DNA of 64,000 nucleotides from Ensifer oleiphilus (GTDB taxonomy: Bacteria; Pseudomonadota; Alphaproteobacteria; Rhizobiales; Rhizobiaceae), in the NCBI RefSeq assembly GCF_013371465.1, contig NZ_JABWDU010000003.1, positions 434,001 to 498,000 of the forward strand. The letters are read 5' to 3'. The notes beneath the pieces were generated by a model. It had not been told where the DNA came from, searched no databases, and saw only the letters and a list, made by a program, of their open reading frames with translations. The position numbers and the translations under genes are program-made. This document shows positions 44,101 to 53,638 of this stretch, piece by piece (position 1 is the stretch's first letter; every line of letters begins with the position of its first letter).

Positions 44101-45816
44101 TCAATGGCTCTCGCGGGGCACGGCGTGCCCGCGACAACCGACAAGGAAATCGAGATCGGCGCCACGATCGGCCTGCATCACTCGCTCGACATAGAGACCC
44201 TGGTAACCGCCGGGCATGGCGATCTCCGGCGGCGTCCATTCCTGCCGGCGGCGGGCAAGTTCCGCCTCGTCGACATCGAGGTGCAGCCGGCGTCCGGCGA
44301 CGTCGAGCTCGATCCAGTCCCCATCCCTGACCAGCGCCAACGCACCGCCGACGGCCGCCTCCGGCGCGACATGCAGCACGACAGTGCCAAAGGCCGTGCC
44401 CGACATGCGGGCGTCGGAAATGCGCACCATATCGCGCACGCCCTTCTTCAGGAGCTTCTGCGGCAGCGCCATGTTACCGACCTCGGCCATCCCGGGATAA
44501 CCCTTGGGACCGCAGTTTTTCAGAACCATGATCGAGCTCTCGTCGATATCGAGGTCGGGATCGTCGATGCGCTGCTTGTAGTGATCGATCGTTTCGAAGA
44601 CGACAGCGCGGCCCCGGTGCTGCATCAACGCGGGTGTCGCAGCAGAGGGTTTCAGGATCGCACCTTGAGGCGCGAGATTGCCCTTGAGGACAGCGATGCC
44701 CCCTTGCTGTGTCAGCGCCACATCGCGTGGCAGGATCACATCCGGATTGTAATTTTCGGCATCCGCGATGTTTTCGCCGACGCTTTTGCCTGTCACCGTC
44801 GGGTTGTCGAGATCAAGCAGATCGGCGATTTCCTTCATGACCGCCGGAAGGCCGCCGGCATAACAGAAATCCTCCATCAGGAAGGTGCCCGACGGCATGA
44901 GGTTGAGGATCGTCGGGATGTCGCGACCGAACCGGTCCCAATCCTCTAGCGTCAGTTCCGTGCCCACTCGTCCGGCAATCGCCAGCAGATGAACAACGGC
45001 GTTGGTCGAGCCGCCGATGGCGCCGTTGACGCGGATGGCATTGGCGAAGGCTTCCCGCGTCAGGATATGCGATGGCCGCAGGTCCTCAGCGACCATGGCG
45101 ACGATCCGCCTGCCGGAGAGCCGTGCCAGGCGCGCACGGTGGGCATCGACGGCGGGGTAAGCCGCATTGCCGGGCAATGCCAGCCCCAAGGCTTCGGCCA
45201 TCGACGCCATGGTCGAGGCGGTGCCCATGGTCATGCAATGGCCTGGAGAACGCGACATGGCGCTTTCCGCGGCCATGAACTCGGCTGGCGTCATGACGCC
45301 CGCGCGCACATCCTCGGAAAACTTCCAGACATCAGTACCCGATCCAATGGTCCTGCCCTTCAGCCGACCATTCAGCATCGGCCCGCCGGAAACGACGATT
45401 GCCGGCAGATCGCAGGATGCCGCCCCCATGACGAGGGATGGCGTGGTCTTGTCGCAACCGGCCATCAGCACGACGCCATCGATCGGGTTGCCGCGGATCG
45501 CCTCTTCCACATCCATGGAGGCGAGATTACGAAACAGCATGGCGGTGGGACGCAGATTGGACTCGCCGCAGGAAAAGACCGGAAATTCCAGCGGCAGACC
45601 GCCCGCCTCCAGCACACCCGCCTTGATATGTTCAATCAGGCCACGAAAATGGGCGTTGCAAGGCGTGAGTTCGGAGAAGGTGTTGCAGATGCCAATGACC
45701 GGACGCCCGTCGAAGGCGTCATCCGGCAGGCCATTGTTCTTCATCCAGCTGCGATGAATGAAGGCATCCTTGTCGAGCCCTCCGAACCAATGCTGCGATC
45801 TCAGTTTTCTCGACAC
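44101..45816 (-). CDS. IlvD/Edd-family sugar-acid dehydratase (arabinonate/related aldonate dehydratase type)
   Basis: 571 residues from a GTG at 45816 with GGAGGG upstream; a longer frame to 45837 is less likely. The Fe-S ligand cysteines of the family appear in GICNTFSELTPCN, MAGCDKTTPS and SPGHCMTMGTAS. The N-terminal LRSQHWFGG ... RSWMKNNG and the C-terminal GADLDFLVGCRG resemble the aldonate dehydratases of rhizobia (L-arabinonate, D-fuconate, D-xylonate) rather than IlvD of branched-chain amino-acid synthesis. Operon partner of the DapA-family lyase. Exact aldonate not decidable here. Confidence 0.88.
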   Translation of the reverse strand: MSRKLRSQHWFGGLDKDAFIHRSWMKNNGLPDDAFDGRPVIGICNTFSELTPCNAHFRGLIEHIKAGVLEAGGLPLEFPVFSCGESNLRPTAMLFRNLASMDVEEAIRGNPIDGVVLMAGCDKTTPSLVMGAASCDLPAIVVSGGPMLNGRLKGRTIGSGTDVWKFSEDVRAGVMTPAEFMAAESAMSRSPGHCMTMGTASTMASMAEALGLALPGNAAYPAVDAHRARLARLSGRRIVAMVAEDLRPSHILTREAFANAIRVNGAIGGSTNAVVHLLAIAGRVGTELTLEDWDRFGRDIPTILNLMPSGTFLMEDFCYAGGLPAVMKEIADLLDLDNPTVTGKSVGENIADAENYNPDVILPRDVALTQQGGIAVLKGNLAPQGAILKPSAATPALMQHRGRAVVFETIDHYKQRIDDPDLDIDESSIMVLKNCGPKGYPGMAEVGNMALPQKLLKKGVRDMVRISDARMSGTAFGTVVLHVAPEAAVGGALALVRDGDWIELDVAGRRLHLDVDEAELARRRQEWTPPEIAMPGGYQGLYVERVMQADRGADLDFLVGCRGHAVPRESH

Positions 45817-46109
45817 GTTCGGCCCTCCGCTGTGCACTCGCCTGACCTTGCATCCAGGCGCATTTATTTCTCATATAATCGGAGTTATTGGCGGTCAAGT
45901 GTCAGACACGCGCAATCGGGCGGACTTGCGCGGTCATGGGGCAGCTAGAGAAACGATCGGAAGCTGGATGAAACTGCTGGCTGAGCAGGAGAAAAGTCGC
46001 GATCCGGACGCAGGACATCCCCGCGCGCTGCAACAATCGGCAGGCGCGGCAACAACAGCCACGTCAGTGACTGAAGGGGGAACTTGAGACCAAGCCATGT
46101 GGCTTGGTT
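45817..46109. promoter_or_regulatory. region between the SDR gene and the IlvD/Edd dehydratase operon
   Basis: About 290 bases. The segment near 45868-45895 is AT-rich and probably holds the minus-strand promoter of the dehydratase operon. A perfect hairpin (ACCAAGCC, loop ATGT, GGCTTGGT, then TTTT) at 46089-46108 lies directly after the SDR stop codon. Its T-run is on the plus strand, so it is a good structural terminator only in that direction. Confidence 0.45.
46089..46108. terminator. hairpin directly after the SDR stop codon
   Basis: Perfect 8-base arms with a 4-base loop. On the minus strand it follows the SDR stop by one base, without a T-run; on the plus strand TTTT follows. It probably protects or ends the dgoD-SDR transcript. 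Confidence 0.55.
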
Positions 46110-46886
46110 TTAGGGATGATGCAGGACGCTCAATCCGCCGTCGACCGTCAGGCAGGTGGCGTTGATGAAGGTGCATTCGTCCGACACCAGGAAGAGTGCG
46201 GCACGGGCGATTTCATCGGCGGTGGCGATACGGCCGCCTGGGTGTAGTTTCATCGTTTCGGCTTCGGCAGCGACCGGGTCCGGAAAGCTGTTCCAGTATT
46301 CGACGGCCTTCTGCGTCAACACGTATCCAGGCGCCAGGGCATTCACCCGGATCCCCTTTGAAGCGTATTCGATGCCGAGCGATTTGGTCATGCCGAGAAG
46401 CGCATGTTTCGCGACGGGATAGGGAAAGGTATGCGGGATGATCGTGAAGGCATGGGTCGACGCGATGTTGAGGATGACGCCGCCGCCATCCTCGATCATG
46501 CCCGGGAGAACCGCGCGGCTGCAGTTCCAAGCCCCCTTGAGATTGACGTCGAAGCAGCGCTGCCAGTCGGCATCGCTCGATGCCAGCGGCTCGGAGAAGA
46601 CGTTGATGCCGGCATTGTTGACCAGCGCATTCGGCCGACCGATTGTCTGTTCCGCCTGGCGGATCGCTTCGGCAATCCCATCGGCATCGGTGATATCGGC
46701 CGTCGTCGCGGCAACCTTGCCGCCGTCGGCGGCAAGGCGTGCCGCCTCCTTGTCGAGCAGCGGCCCGTCCCGATCGATCAGAAAGAGACTGGCGCCCTCC
46801 TTCAGGAAGGCTTCCGCCATCGCCAGACCAATACCCTGGGCAGCGCCTGTAATGACGATGCGCTTTCCGGAAAGCCGCTTGCTCAT
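46110..46886 (-). CDS. SDR-family sugar dehydrogenase/oxidoreductase
   Basis: 258 residues with a classical short-chain dehydrogenase layout: the NAD(P) motif GAAQGIG near residue 14-20, NNAG at about 90, the catalytic serine in NIASTHAF and the catalytic YPVAK. D38 in FLIDRDG follows the second beta strand, which favours NAD over NADP. It lies 36 bases after the galactonate dehydratase gene on the same strand. A role in oxidising an aldose to its lactone is likely from context, not proven. Confidence 0.87.
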   Translation of the reverse strand: MSKRLSGKRIVITGAAQGIGLAMAEAFLKEGASLFLIDRDGPLLDKEAARLAADGGKVAATTADITDADGIAEAIRQAEQTIGRPNALVNNAGINVFSEPLASSDADWQRCFDVNLKGAWNCSRAVLPGMIEDGGGVILNIASTHAFTIIPHTFPYPVAKHALLGMTKSLGIEYASKGIRVNALAPGYVLTQKAVEYWNSFPDPVAAEAETMKLHPGGRIATADEIARAALFLVSDECTFINATCLTVDGGLSVLHHP

Positions 46887-46922
46887 GTTCTCTCTCCCTC
46901 GCCTATTGAAGCCGCGCAGCGG

Positions 46923-48071
46923 TCACCACTCGGCGACGCTGCCGTCCTCATGGCGCCAGATCGGGTTGCGCCAGCGGTGGCCTTCCTTGGCCCGCTCGAT
47001 GACATAGGCCTCGTCGACTTCGACGCCGAGGCCCGGTCCCTGCGGGATCGAGACGAAACCGTCCTCGTAGTGGAAGACGTCCTTGTTGGAGACATAGTCG
47101 AGAATGTCGTTGGCCTCGTTGTAGTGAATGCCGAGGCTCTGTTCCTGGATGAAGGCGTTGTAGCTGACGGCGTCGATCTGCAGGCAGGCGGCAAGCGCGA
47201 TCGGTCCGAGCGGGCAATGCGGCGCCAGCGCCACGTCATAGGCCTCGGCCATCGCAGCGATCTTGCGGCATTCGGTGATCCCGCCGGCATGGGAGAGGTC
47301 AGGCTGGATGATGTCGACATAACCGTCTGAAAGCACCGACTTGAAATCCCAGCGCGAATAGAGCCGCTCGCCGAGCGCGATCGGGGTCGAGCAATGGTTG
47401 GCGATTTCCTTCAGCGCCTCGCGGTTTTCCGACAGCACCGGCTCCTCGATGAACATCAACTTGAACTGCTCGAGTTCCTTGGCCAGCACCTTGGCCATCG
47501 GCCGGTGCACCCGGCCGTGGAAATCGACGCCGATACCGATGTTCGGGCCGATGGCATCGCGGATGATGCCGATGGTCTCGACCGCCTTGTCGATCTTCTC
47601 GTTGGTGTCGACGATCTGCAGCTCCTCGCAGCCGTTGAGCTTGATCGCCTTGAAGCCGCGGGCCACCACGTCCTTGGCATTGCGGGCGACATCGCTCGGG
47701 CGGTCGCCGCCGATCCAGGAATAGACCTTGATCTTGTCGCGGCATTGGCCGCCGAGCAGCGAATGCACCGGCTGGCCCAGTGCCTTGCCCTTGATGTCCC
47801 AGAGAGCCTGGTCGATGCCGGCAAGCGCGCTCATATGGATGGCACCACCGCGGTAGAAGCCGCCGCGATACATCACGTTCCAATGGTCCTCGATCAGGAA
47901 AGGATCCTTGCCGACGAGATAATCGGCAAGCTCGTGCACGGCCGCCTCTACCGTCAGGGCCCGGCCCTCGACAACGGGCTCGCCCCAGCCGACGATGCCC
48001 TCGTCGGTCTCCACCTTGAGAAACAGCCAGCGCGGCGGGACGATATAGGTCGTGAGCTTGGTGATCTTCAT
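46923..48071 (-). CDS. dgoD: D-galactonate dehydratase (DgoD-like, enolase superfamily)
   Basis: 382 residues from the ATG at 48071, the same length as E. coli DgoD; an open frame running further upstream to 48536 overlaps the regulator and is not used. The catalytic and metal positions match DgoD numbering: D183 and H185 (VDFHGRVH), E209 (FIEEPV), E235 (LGERLY) and H285 (APHCPLG). It converts D-galactonate, or a close aldonate, to 2-keto-3-deoxygalactonate. The gene follows a FadR-type regulator and precedes an SDR gene on the minus strand. Confidence 0.9.
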   Translation of the reverse strand: MKITKLTTYIVPPRWLFLKVETDEGIVGWGEPVVEGRALTVEAAVHELADYLVGKDPFLIEDHWNVMYRGGFYRGGAIHMSALAGIDQALWDIKGKALGQPVHSLLGGQCRDKIKVYSWIGGDRPSDVARNAKDVVARGFKAIKLNGCEELQIVDTNEKIDKAVETIGIIRDAIGPNIGIGVDFHGRVHRPMAKVLAKELEQFKLMFIEEPVLSENREALKEIANHCSTPIALGERLYSRWDFKSVLSDGYVDIIQPDLSHAGGITECRKIAAMAEAYDVALAPHCPLGPIALAACLQIDAVSYNAFIQEQSLGIHYNEANDILDYVSNKDVFHYEDGFVSIPQGPGLGVEVDEAYVIERAKEGHRWRNPIWRHEDGSVAEW

Positions 48072-48141
48072 GGAATGATGTCCGGTTCGGTGGGGATAAC
48101 GTGTCGTGACCGGCCGTGCGAGCACACGCCGGCGGGCATTT

Positions 48142-48915
48142 TCAGAGGACGGGTTTCGCAGGACTGTGTTGCTTGACCGCCGTTGCCAGATCGCGCGCGG
48201 CAAGATCGAGCATGCGGATCGAGCAGTCGCGCGCCGCCGCCTTGTCGCGCATGCGCAGCGCTTCGACCAGTTCGCGATGGACGTCGATCGCTTCGTCGCG
48301 CCGCTCGGCGGCCTCGTTCGAAGCATGCAGCGAAAACTTGAGCGCCGCCTGGATGATGCCGACCAACTGCAGGAAGACCTGATTATGACTGGCCTTGAGC
48401 AGGCAGGTGTGGAAGGCGACGTCGGCATCGGTGAAGCCGGCGATATCGCGCTCACCGTCACGCATCGCCTGCCAGGCCCGCTCGAGATCGGCGATTTCCT
48501 GCACGGTCGCACGCTCGGCGGCGAATTCTGCGGCAACCGGCTCGATCGCCCGGCGCGCTTCCAGAATGCAATTCAACAGGTCGAACTCGAAGATGCGCTC
48601 TCCGATCCATTCGAGCACCTGGGCATCGAGGATGTTCCACTCGTCCTTACCACAAACGACGGTACCGACCCGCGAGCGGCCACGCACCATGCCCTTCGAT
48701 TCCAGGATTTTCAGCGATTCGCGAATGACGGTGCGGCTGACGCCGTAACGCTCGCAGAGATCGTTTTCTCGCGGCAGATAGGAGCCGACAGGAAAGATAT
48801 CGGCGCAGATATCGGAGGCGATGGCCCGCGTCACGTTCTTCTGGACGCGCGGCCGGCGCTGTACCTGCTCGCCTGCCACGGCCTGCGGTTCCTGACCTTC
48901 CATCTGCATCTCCAC
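48142..48915 (-). CDS. FadR-type GntR regulator, probably of the galactonate/sugar ABC genes
   Basis: 257 residues with the winged helix region around [32 protein letters not shown] (given as a region, about 43-75) and an FCD domain with [14 protein letters not shown]. It resembles DgoR-type regulators. It lies between the divergent sugar ABC operon and dgoD-SDR, with a perfect 17-base palindrome (49040-49056) and a further half-site in the divergent region, which suit a FadR-type dimer. Confidence 0.9.
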   Translation of the reverse strand: MEMQMEGQEPQAVAGEQVQRRPRVQKNVTRAIASDICADIFPVGSYLPRENDLCERYGVSRTVIRESLKILESKGMVRGRSRVGTVVCGKDEWNILDAQVLEWIGERIFEFDLLNCILEARRAIEPVAAEFAAERATVQEIADLERAWQAMRDGERDIAGFTDADVAFHTCLLKASHNQVFLQLVGIIQAALKFSLHASNEAAERRDEAIDVHRELVEALRMRDKAAARDCSIRMLDLAARDLATAVKQHSPAKPVL

Positions 48916-49012
48916 CCATCCCTTCAGTTCCGCCGACGCTTTTATCCCAGATCACCTTTCCTCGCGACAGGGATCAGAGAGCACTTCAGCAATAGTTATA
49001 CATCACTATCTC

Positions 49013-49056
49013 AATCATCATACAAAGGCAATTGACGGATATGATGATTCATCATA
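49013..49056. promoter_or_regulatory. GntR operator: palindrome plus half-site
   Basis: TATGATGATTCATCATA at 49040-49056 is a perfect palindrome (8-base arms, single central T). A matching half-site, ATCATCATACAA, lies at 49014-49025. FadR-type sugar-acid regulators commonly bind TGTATGAT...ATCATACA-like sites. The location between the divergent regulator/dgoD unit and the ABC operon fits control of both. Confidence 0.65.
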
Positions 49057-49100
49057 CACAAATGGCAACTGCAGGAGGCAGTTCACCAGGGAGAGAAATC

Positions 49101-50084
49101 ATGCGCTTCTTCAAAGCCGCCATTCTGGCCGGCACCGTCGCCGTATTTGCCGCAACCTCGGCCTTCGCCGCCGACGTCAAGATCGGCTTCATCGTCAAGC
49201 AGCCCGAGGAGCCCTGGTTCCAGGACGAATGGAAGTTCGCCGACGTCGCTGCCAAGGAAAAAGGCTTCACGCTGGTCAAGATCGGCGCGGAAGATGGCGA
49301 AAAGGTTCAGTCGGCGATCGACAACCTCGGCGCACAGGGCGCTCAGGGCTTCATCATCTGCACGCCCGACGTCAAGCTCGGCCCGGGCATCATTGCCAAG
49401 GCTGCCGCCAACGATCTCAAAATGATGACGGTCGACGACCGCCTGGTCAACGCTGACGGGAGCCCGATCGAAGACGTGCCGCACATGGGCATCTCGGCCA
49501 CCAAGATCGGCGAAGCCGTCGGCCAGTCGATCGTCGACGAGATCAAGAAGCGCGGCTGGGACATGAAGGAGGTCGGTGCGATCCGCGTCTCCTACGACCA
49601 GTTGCCGACCGCCGTCGACCGTGTCGAAGGCGCGCTCTCGGTGCTGAAGGCAAACGGCTTCCCGGAAGCCAACATCTTCGACGCGCCGCAGGCAAAGACC
49701 GACACGGAAGCAGCCCTCAACGCCTCGACCGTCGTTCTCAACAAGAATGCCGGCATCAAGAAGTGGGTCGCCGTCGGCCTCAACGACGAAGCGGTGCTCG
49801 GCGCGGTACGCGCCACCGAAACCGTCGGCATCGCGCCCGACAGCATGATCGGCGTCGGCATCGGCGGCGCGGACTCGGCCATCAACGAGTTCAAGAAGCC
49901 CACGGCTACCGGCTTCTTCGGCACAGTGATCATCTCGCCGAAGCGCCACGGCTACGAGACCGCGCTCAACATGTACGAGTGGGTCGCCAACGGCAAGGAG
50001 CCGGAAAAGCTGACGCTGACCGCCGGCCAGATCGCACTGCGCGATACCTACGAGGCCGTTCGCAAGGACCTCGGCATCGAATAA
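49101..50084 (+). CDS. sugar ABC transporter substrate-binding protein (AraF-like)
   Basis: 327 residues from the ATG at 49101 after GGGAGAG. A signal peptide (MRFFKAAILAGTVAVFAATSAFA) precedes a type I periplasmic sugar-binding fold: VKIGFIVKQPEEPWFQDEW, LGAQGAQGFIICTPDVKLG, DDRLVNADGSPIEDVPHMG. These strings are very close to arabinose-binding AraF. First gene of a binding protein, ATPase, permease and aldose-epimerase operon; the following gap carries a small hairpin. Confidence 0.88.
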   Translation: MRFFKAAILAGTVAVFAATSAFAADVKIGFIVKQPEEPWFQDEWKFADVAAKEKGFTLVKIGAEDGEKVQSAIDNLGAQGAQGFIICTPDVKLGPGIIAKAAANDLKMMTVDDRLVNADGSPIEDVPHMGISATKIGEAVGQSIVDEIKKRGWDMKEVGAIRVSYDQLPTAVDRVEGALSVLKANGFPEANIFDAPQAKTDTEAALNASTVVLNKNAGIKKWVAVGLNDEAVLGAVRATETVGIAPDSMIGVGIGGADSAINEFKKPTATGFFGTVIISPKRHGYETALNMYEWVANGKEPEKLTLTAGQIALRDTYEAVRKDLGIE

Positions 50085-50107
50085 TCGTCGTCTTCGATGA
50101 CTTTGAG

Positions 50108-50130
50108 CCCGGCGGTTTATCATCGCCGGG
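50108..50130. other. intercistronic hairpin after the binding-protein gene
   Basis: CCCGGCG, nine-base loop, CGCCGGG. It lies between the binding-protein stop and the ATPase start, without a T-run, like the larger hairpin between urtA and urtB. Probably stabilises or processes the binding-protein mRNA. Confidence 0.5.
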
Positions 50131-50153
50131 CGCCCCATTCCGGAGCGTCGCAG

Positions 50154-51680
50154 ATGCAAGACTTCCTTGAATTCCGAACCATCTCCAAGGGCTATCCCGG
50201 CGTCCAGGCACTGTCGAACGTCTCGTTCTCGGTCAGAAAAGGCGCAGTCCACGGCCTGATGGGCGAAAACGGCGCCGGCAAGTCGACGCTGATCCGCGTT
50301 CTCTCGGGTGATCAGTCGGCCGATACCGGCGAAATCCTGATCGACGGTGCGCAACAGCACTACCGTTCGGTGCGCGACGCCTTCCATGCCGGCGTCATCG
50401 TCATTCATCAGGAACTGCAGCTCGTCCCGGAACTGACGGTTGCGGAAAACCTCTGGCTCGGTCGCTTTCCGGGCAAGGCCGGCGTCATCGATCGCCAGCA
50501 ACTGACCGGGGTCGTCTCGAAGAAGCTTGCCGAGATCGGCATCGACGTCGATCCTTCCGTCAAGGTGGCTTCGCTGTCGATCGGTGAGCGGCAGATGGTC
50601 GAAATCGCCAAGGCGGTCATGCTCGACGCGCGCGTGATTGCGCTCGACGAGCCGACGTCGTCGCTCTCCTCCAGGGAAAGCGAGATCCTCTTTTCTCTCA
50701 TCGACCGTCTGCGCGCCAACGGCACCGTCATCCTTTATGTTTCCCATCGTCTCGACGAGATCTTCCGCCTCTGCGACAGCCTGACTGTGCTGCGTGACGG
50801 AAAACTCGCCGCCCATCACCCCGACATTTCGAAGGTTACACGGGACCAGATCATCTCGGAAATGGTCGGCCGCGAAATCGCCAACATCTGGGGCTGGCGC
50901 GAGCGCAGCCTCGGGCAAGAGCGGCTGCGCGTCGAGAATATTTCGGGAGCGAAACTTCGCCACCCAATAAGCTTTTCCGTCCGGCGCGGCGAGATTCTTG
51001 GCTTCTTCGGCCTGATCGGCGCCGGCCGCAGCGAGATGGCGCGCCTCGTCTATGGCGCCGATGCCCGCAATGGCGGCACCGTGTCGGTCGACGGCGTCAC
51101 CATCACGGCGGACAGCCCGCCGCATTCGATCCGCTCCGGCATCGTGCTATGCCCGGAGGACCGCAAGTTTGACGGCATCGTCCAGGGACGTTCGATCGAG
51201 GAGAACATGACGATCTCCTCGCGTCGCCACTTTTCACCCTTCGGCATCATCAACCCGAAGAAAGAGGGTGCGCTTGCCGACAAGTTCATCGCCAAGCTGC
51301 GCGTACGCACGCCCTCGCGCCGCCAGGACATCATCAATCTCTCGGGCGGTAACCAGCAGAAGGTGATCCTTGGCCGCTGGCTGTCCGAAGAGGGCGTCAA
51401 GGTCCTGATGATTGACGAGCCGACGCGCGGCATCGATGTCGGCGCCAAGTCGGAAATCTACGAAATCCTCTACGAACTGGCCGCGGACGGCATGGCGATC
51501 GTGGTGATTTCCAGCGAACTGCCCGAAGTCATGGGCATCGCCGACCGCATCATGGTGATGTGCGAAGGCCGCATCGCTGCCGATATTCCAAGGGCGGAAT
51601 TCGACGAGCGGCGCATTCTCGCCGCCGCACTGCCGGACGTTCAAAACGCCAATACTCTTTCTCACGCACAGGTACGCTGA
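50154..51680 (+). CDS. sugar ABC transporter ATP-binding protein (AraG/monosaccharide type)
   Basis: 508 residues from the ATG at 50154. It has two ATPase halves, as in all monosaccharide (CUT2) transporters. The first has GENGAGKST, SLSIGERQ and VIALDEPTSSLS. The second has the usual degenerate Walker A (GLIGAGRSEM), with LSGGNQQKV and LMIDEPTRGIDVG. Middle gene of the importer operon. The substrate is set by the binding protein, probably L-arabinose, D-galactose or a similar sugar. Confidence 0.92.
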   Translation: MQDFLEFRTISKGYPGVQALSNVSFSVRKGAVHGLMGENGAGKSTLIRVLSGDQSADTGEILIDGAQQHYRSVRDAFHAGVIVIHQELQLVPELTVAENLWLGRFPGKAGVIDRQQLTGVVSKKLAEIGIDVDPSVKVASLSIGERQMVEIAKAVMLDARVIALDEPTSSLSSRESEILFSLIDRLRANGTVILYVSHRLDEIFRLCDSLTVLRDGKLAAHHPDISKVTRDQIISEMVGREIANIWGWRERSLGQERLRVENISGAKLRHPISFSVRRGEILGFFGLIGAGRSEMARLVYGADARNGGTVSVDGVTITADSPPHSIRSGIVLCPEDRKFDGIVQGRSIEENMTISSRRHFSPFGIINPKKEGALADKFIAKLRVRTPSRRQDIINLSGGNQQKVILGRWLSEEGVKVLMIDEPTRGIDVGAKSEIYEILYELAADGMAIVVISSELPEVMGIADRIMVMCEGRIAADIPRAEFDERRILAAALPDVQNANTLSHAQVR

Positions 51681-51682
51681 CG

Positions 51683-52633
51683 ATGACCTCCTTGAAAAAA
51701 CTTCTTCTCGGCGAACAGGGCCTCGTCGTCATCTTCGCGCTGGCCTTTCTCGTCGTCTCGCTGACGGTGCCCAACTTCCTGACCGAGCGTAACATGCTCG
51801 GTCTGCTGCAGTCGGTCGTTACCATCGGCATCGTCGCCTGCACCATGATGTTCTGCCTCGCCTCGCGCGACTTCGACCTTTCCGTCGGCTCGACGGTTGC
51901 CTTTTCCGGCATGGTCGCGGTCATGGCGTCGAATGCCACCGGCTCGATCCTGCTTGGCCTAGTCGCCGCCCTCATCTGCGGCGGCCTCGTCGGCACGGTC
52001 AACGGCGTCGTCATCGCCCGTTTCCGCATCAACGCGCTGATCACCACGCTTGCGACGATGCAGATCGTGCGCGGCCTGGCGCTGATCGCGTCGGACGGTC
52101 GCGCCGTCGGCATCAACGATCCGAGCTTCTACCAGTTGGCGCTGTCGCGCTTCCTCGGCATCCCGACACCGATCTGGGTCATGGCGCTGTTCTTCGTCGC
52201 CTTTGGCTTCCTCCTGAACCGCACCGTCTTCGGCAAGAACACGCTGGCGATCGGCGGCAATCCGGAGGCCTCGCGCCTTGCCGGCGTCGACGTTGCGCGC
52301 ATGCGCATCTGGATTTTCGCGTTACAGGGCCTCGTCTGCGCCGTTGCCGGCGTGCTGCTCGCCTCGCGCATCACCTCCGGTCAGCCGAACGCGGCGACGG
52401 GCCTCGAGCTCTCGGTCATCTCTGCCTGCGTGCTCGGCGGCGTGTCGCTTGCCGGTGGCCGTGCGGCGATGACCGGCGTGATCGTCGGCGTGCTGATCAT
52501 GGGCATCGCCGAAAACGTCATGAACCTGCTGAACATCCAGGCCTTCTACCAATATGTCGTGCGCGGCCTCATCCTGCTGATGGCCGTGCTGCTCGACAAT
52601 CTTCGCTCGTCAGCTGCCGGGCGCCGGGCATAG
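51683..52633 (+). CDS. sugar ABC transporter permease (AraH/CUT2 type)
   Basis: 316 residues from the ATG at 51683, overlapping or abutting the ATPase stop. About eight to ten membrane helices and the CUT2 signatures FDLSVGSTVAFSGM, INALITTLATMQIVRGLALI (in part), GGNPEASRLAGV and CVLGGVSLAGGRA are present. Forms the homodimeric membrane channel of the importer. Followed seven bases later by an aldose epimerase. Confidence 0.92.
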   Translation: MTSLKKLLLGEQGLVVIFALAFLVVSLTVPNFLTERNMLGLLQSVVTIGIVACTMMFCLASRDFDLSVGSTVAFSGMVAVMASNATGSILLGLVAALICGGLVGTVNGVVIARFRINALITTLATMQIVRGLALIASDGRAVGINDPSFYQLALSRFLGIPTPIWVMALFFVAFGFLLNRTVFGKNTLAIGGNPEASRLAGVDVARMRIWIFALQGLVCAVAGVLLASRITSGQPNAATGLELSVISACVLGGVSLAGGRAAMTGVIVGVLIMGIAENVMNLLNIQAFYQYVVRGLILLMAVLLDNLRSSAAGRRA

Positions 52634-52640
52634 CTGCCGC

Positions 52641-53525
52641 ATGACTGCGGACGTCCTGCAACTCGGCAACGGGGCTCTGTCAATCGAATTGAGCCGCTTC
52701 GGCGGCTCAATCCTCTCCGGCTCCTATTGCGGGATCCCGCTCTTTCGACCCGCACGGACCGATGGCCTCGCCTCTCGGCGACACGGGGCCGAAGCCAGCT
52801 TTCCGCTCGTTCCCTTCGGCAACCGGCTGGAGGGTAACAGCTTCATCCTTTCCGGCCATCGCTTCGCACTCGCGCCCAATGCCAGCGACCCCTGTTACCT
52901 GCACGGCGACGGCTGGCTGGCGGCATGGGAGGTGGTTTCGCACAGCGAAACCGAAGCATGCCTGCGCTACGAACACGGCGCGGTCGCGCCGGGTCCCTAC
53001 GCCTATGACGCCGTTCAGCACTTCCGTGTTGCAGCCGATCGCCTGTCCCTCACGCTTTCGGTCACCAACAGGTCGGCCTTCGCTCTGCCGATGGGGCTCG
53101 GGCACCATCCCTTCTTCCCGAAACCCGCAGGCACCCGACTGACGGCGAAGGCCGATCGTTTCTGGACCGAGCGAGCCGGACACCTGCCCGATCAGTCCGG
53201 CCCCATCCCGGGTGACCTGGATTTCGCGGGAGGCAATCGGATCCCGCCGCACTGGCTGAACAATGCCTATGAGGGGTGGGACGGCAAGGCGATCGTCGAG
53301 TGGCCGGAGCTCGATCTCTGCCTGGAGATCGCAGCGCCAGCGCCTTTCCGTCACTTCATGCTCTACGCGCCGGAAGACGCCGATTTCCTCTGTTTCGAGC
53401 CGATGACGCATCTGCCGAATGGGCATCATCTTCCCCACCTCGGGGGGCTATCCGTTCTCGATAACGGTCAAAGCCTTGTCGCTACGATGACGCTTTCGCC
53501 GCGCCTGATCTCGCAAGAGCGTTGA
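52641..53525 (+). CDS. aldose 1-epimerase (mutarotase)
   Basis: 294 residues of the galactose-mutarotase fold. Catalytic-type histidines are H88 (LHGDGW) and H155/H156 (GLGHHPFF), and the general-base glutamate is likely in LCFEPMTH. It interconverts alpha and beta anomers of the imported sugar before oxidation. Last gene of the importer operon, seven bases after the permease. A long hairpin follows at 53576-53605. Confidence 0.88.
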   Translation: MTADVLQLGNGALSIELSRFGGSILSGSYCGIPLFRPARTDGLASRRHGAEASFPLVPFGNRLEGNSFILSGHRFALAPNASDPCYLHGDGWLAAWEVVSHSETEACLRYEHGAVAPGPYAYDAVQHFRVAADRLSLTLSVTNRSAFALPMGLGHHPFFPKPAGTRLTAKADRFWTERAGHLPDQSGPIPGDLDFAGGNRIPPHWLNNAYEGWDGKAIVEWPELDLCLEIAAPAPFRHFMLYAPEDADFLCFEPMTHLPNGHHLPHLGGLSVLDNGQSLVATMTLSPRLISQER

Positions 53526-53575
53526 AGGCGAACGGAACGAAGCGAGGAGACCGACCAACCGGCGCATACAACAGT

Positions 53576-53605
53576 GCACCGCGCGCCCAATCGGGCGCGC
53601 GGTGC
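53576..53605. terminator. strong hairpin between aldose epimerase and GST genes
   Basis: GCACCGCGCGCCC, loop AATC, GGGCGCGCGGTGC: perfect 13-base arms in the gap between two convergent genes. The T-run is poor, but strength and position suggest a shared transcription end. Confidence 0.65.
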
Positions 53606-53638
53606 TTCAATGGACCGTGGCTTGGAACGATCTGGCAG

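Noticed and set aside
43432-44949. A 505-codon plus-strand open frame opposite the DapA-family and IlvD/Edd genes
   Set aside because: It spans two real minus-strand genes and their boundary and has the biased composition of a shadow.
49083-51125. A 680-codon minus-strand open frame opposite the sugar ABC genes
   Set aside because: Shadow of the binding-protein and ATPase genes, which carry intact family signatures and ribosome-binding sites.
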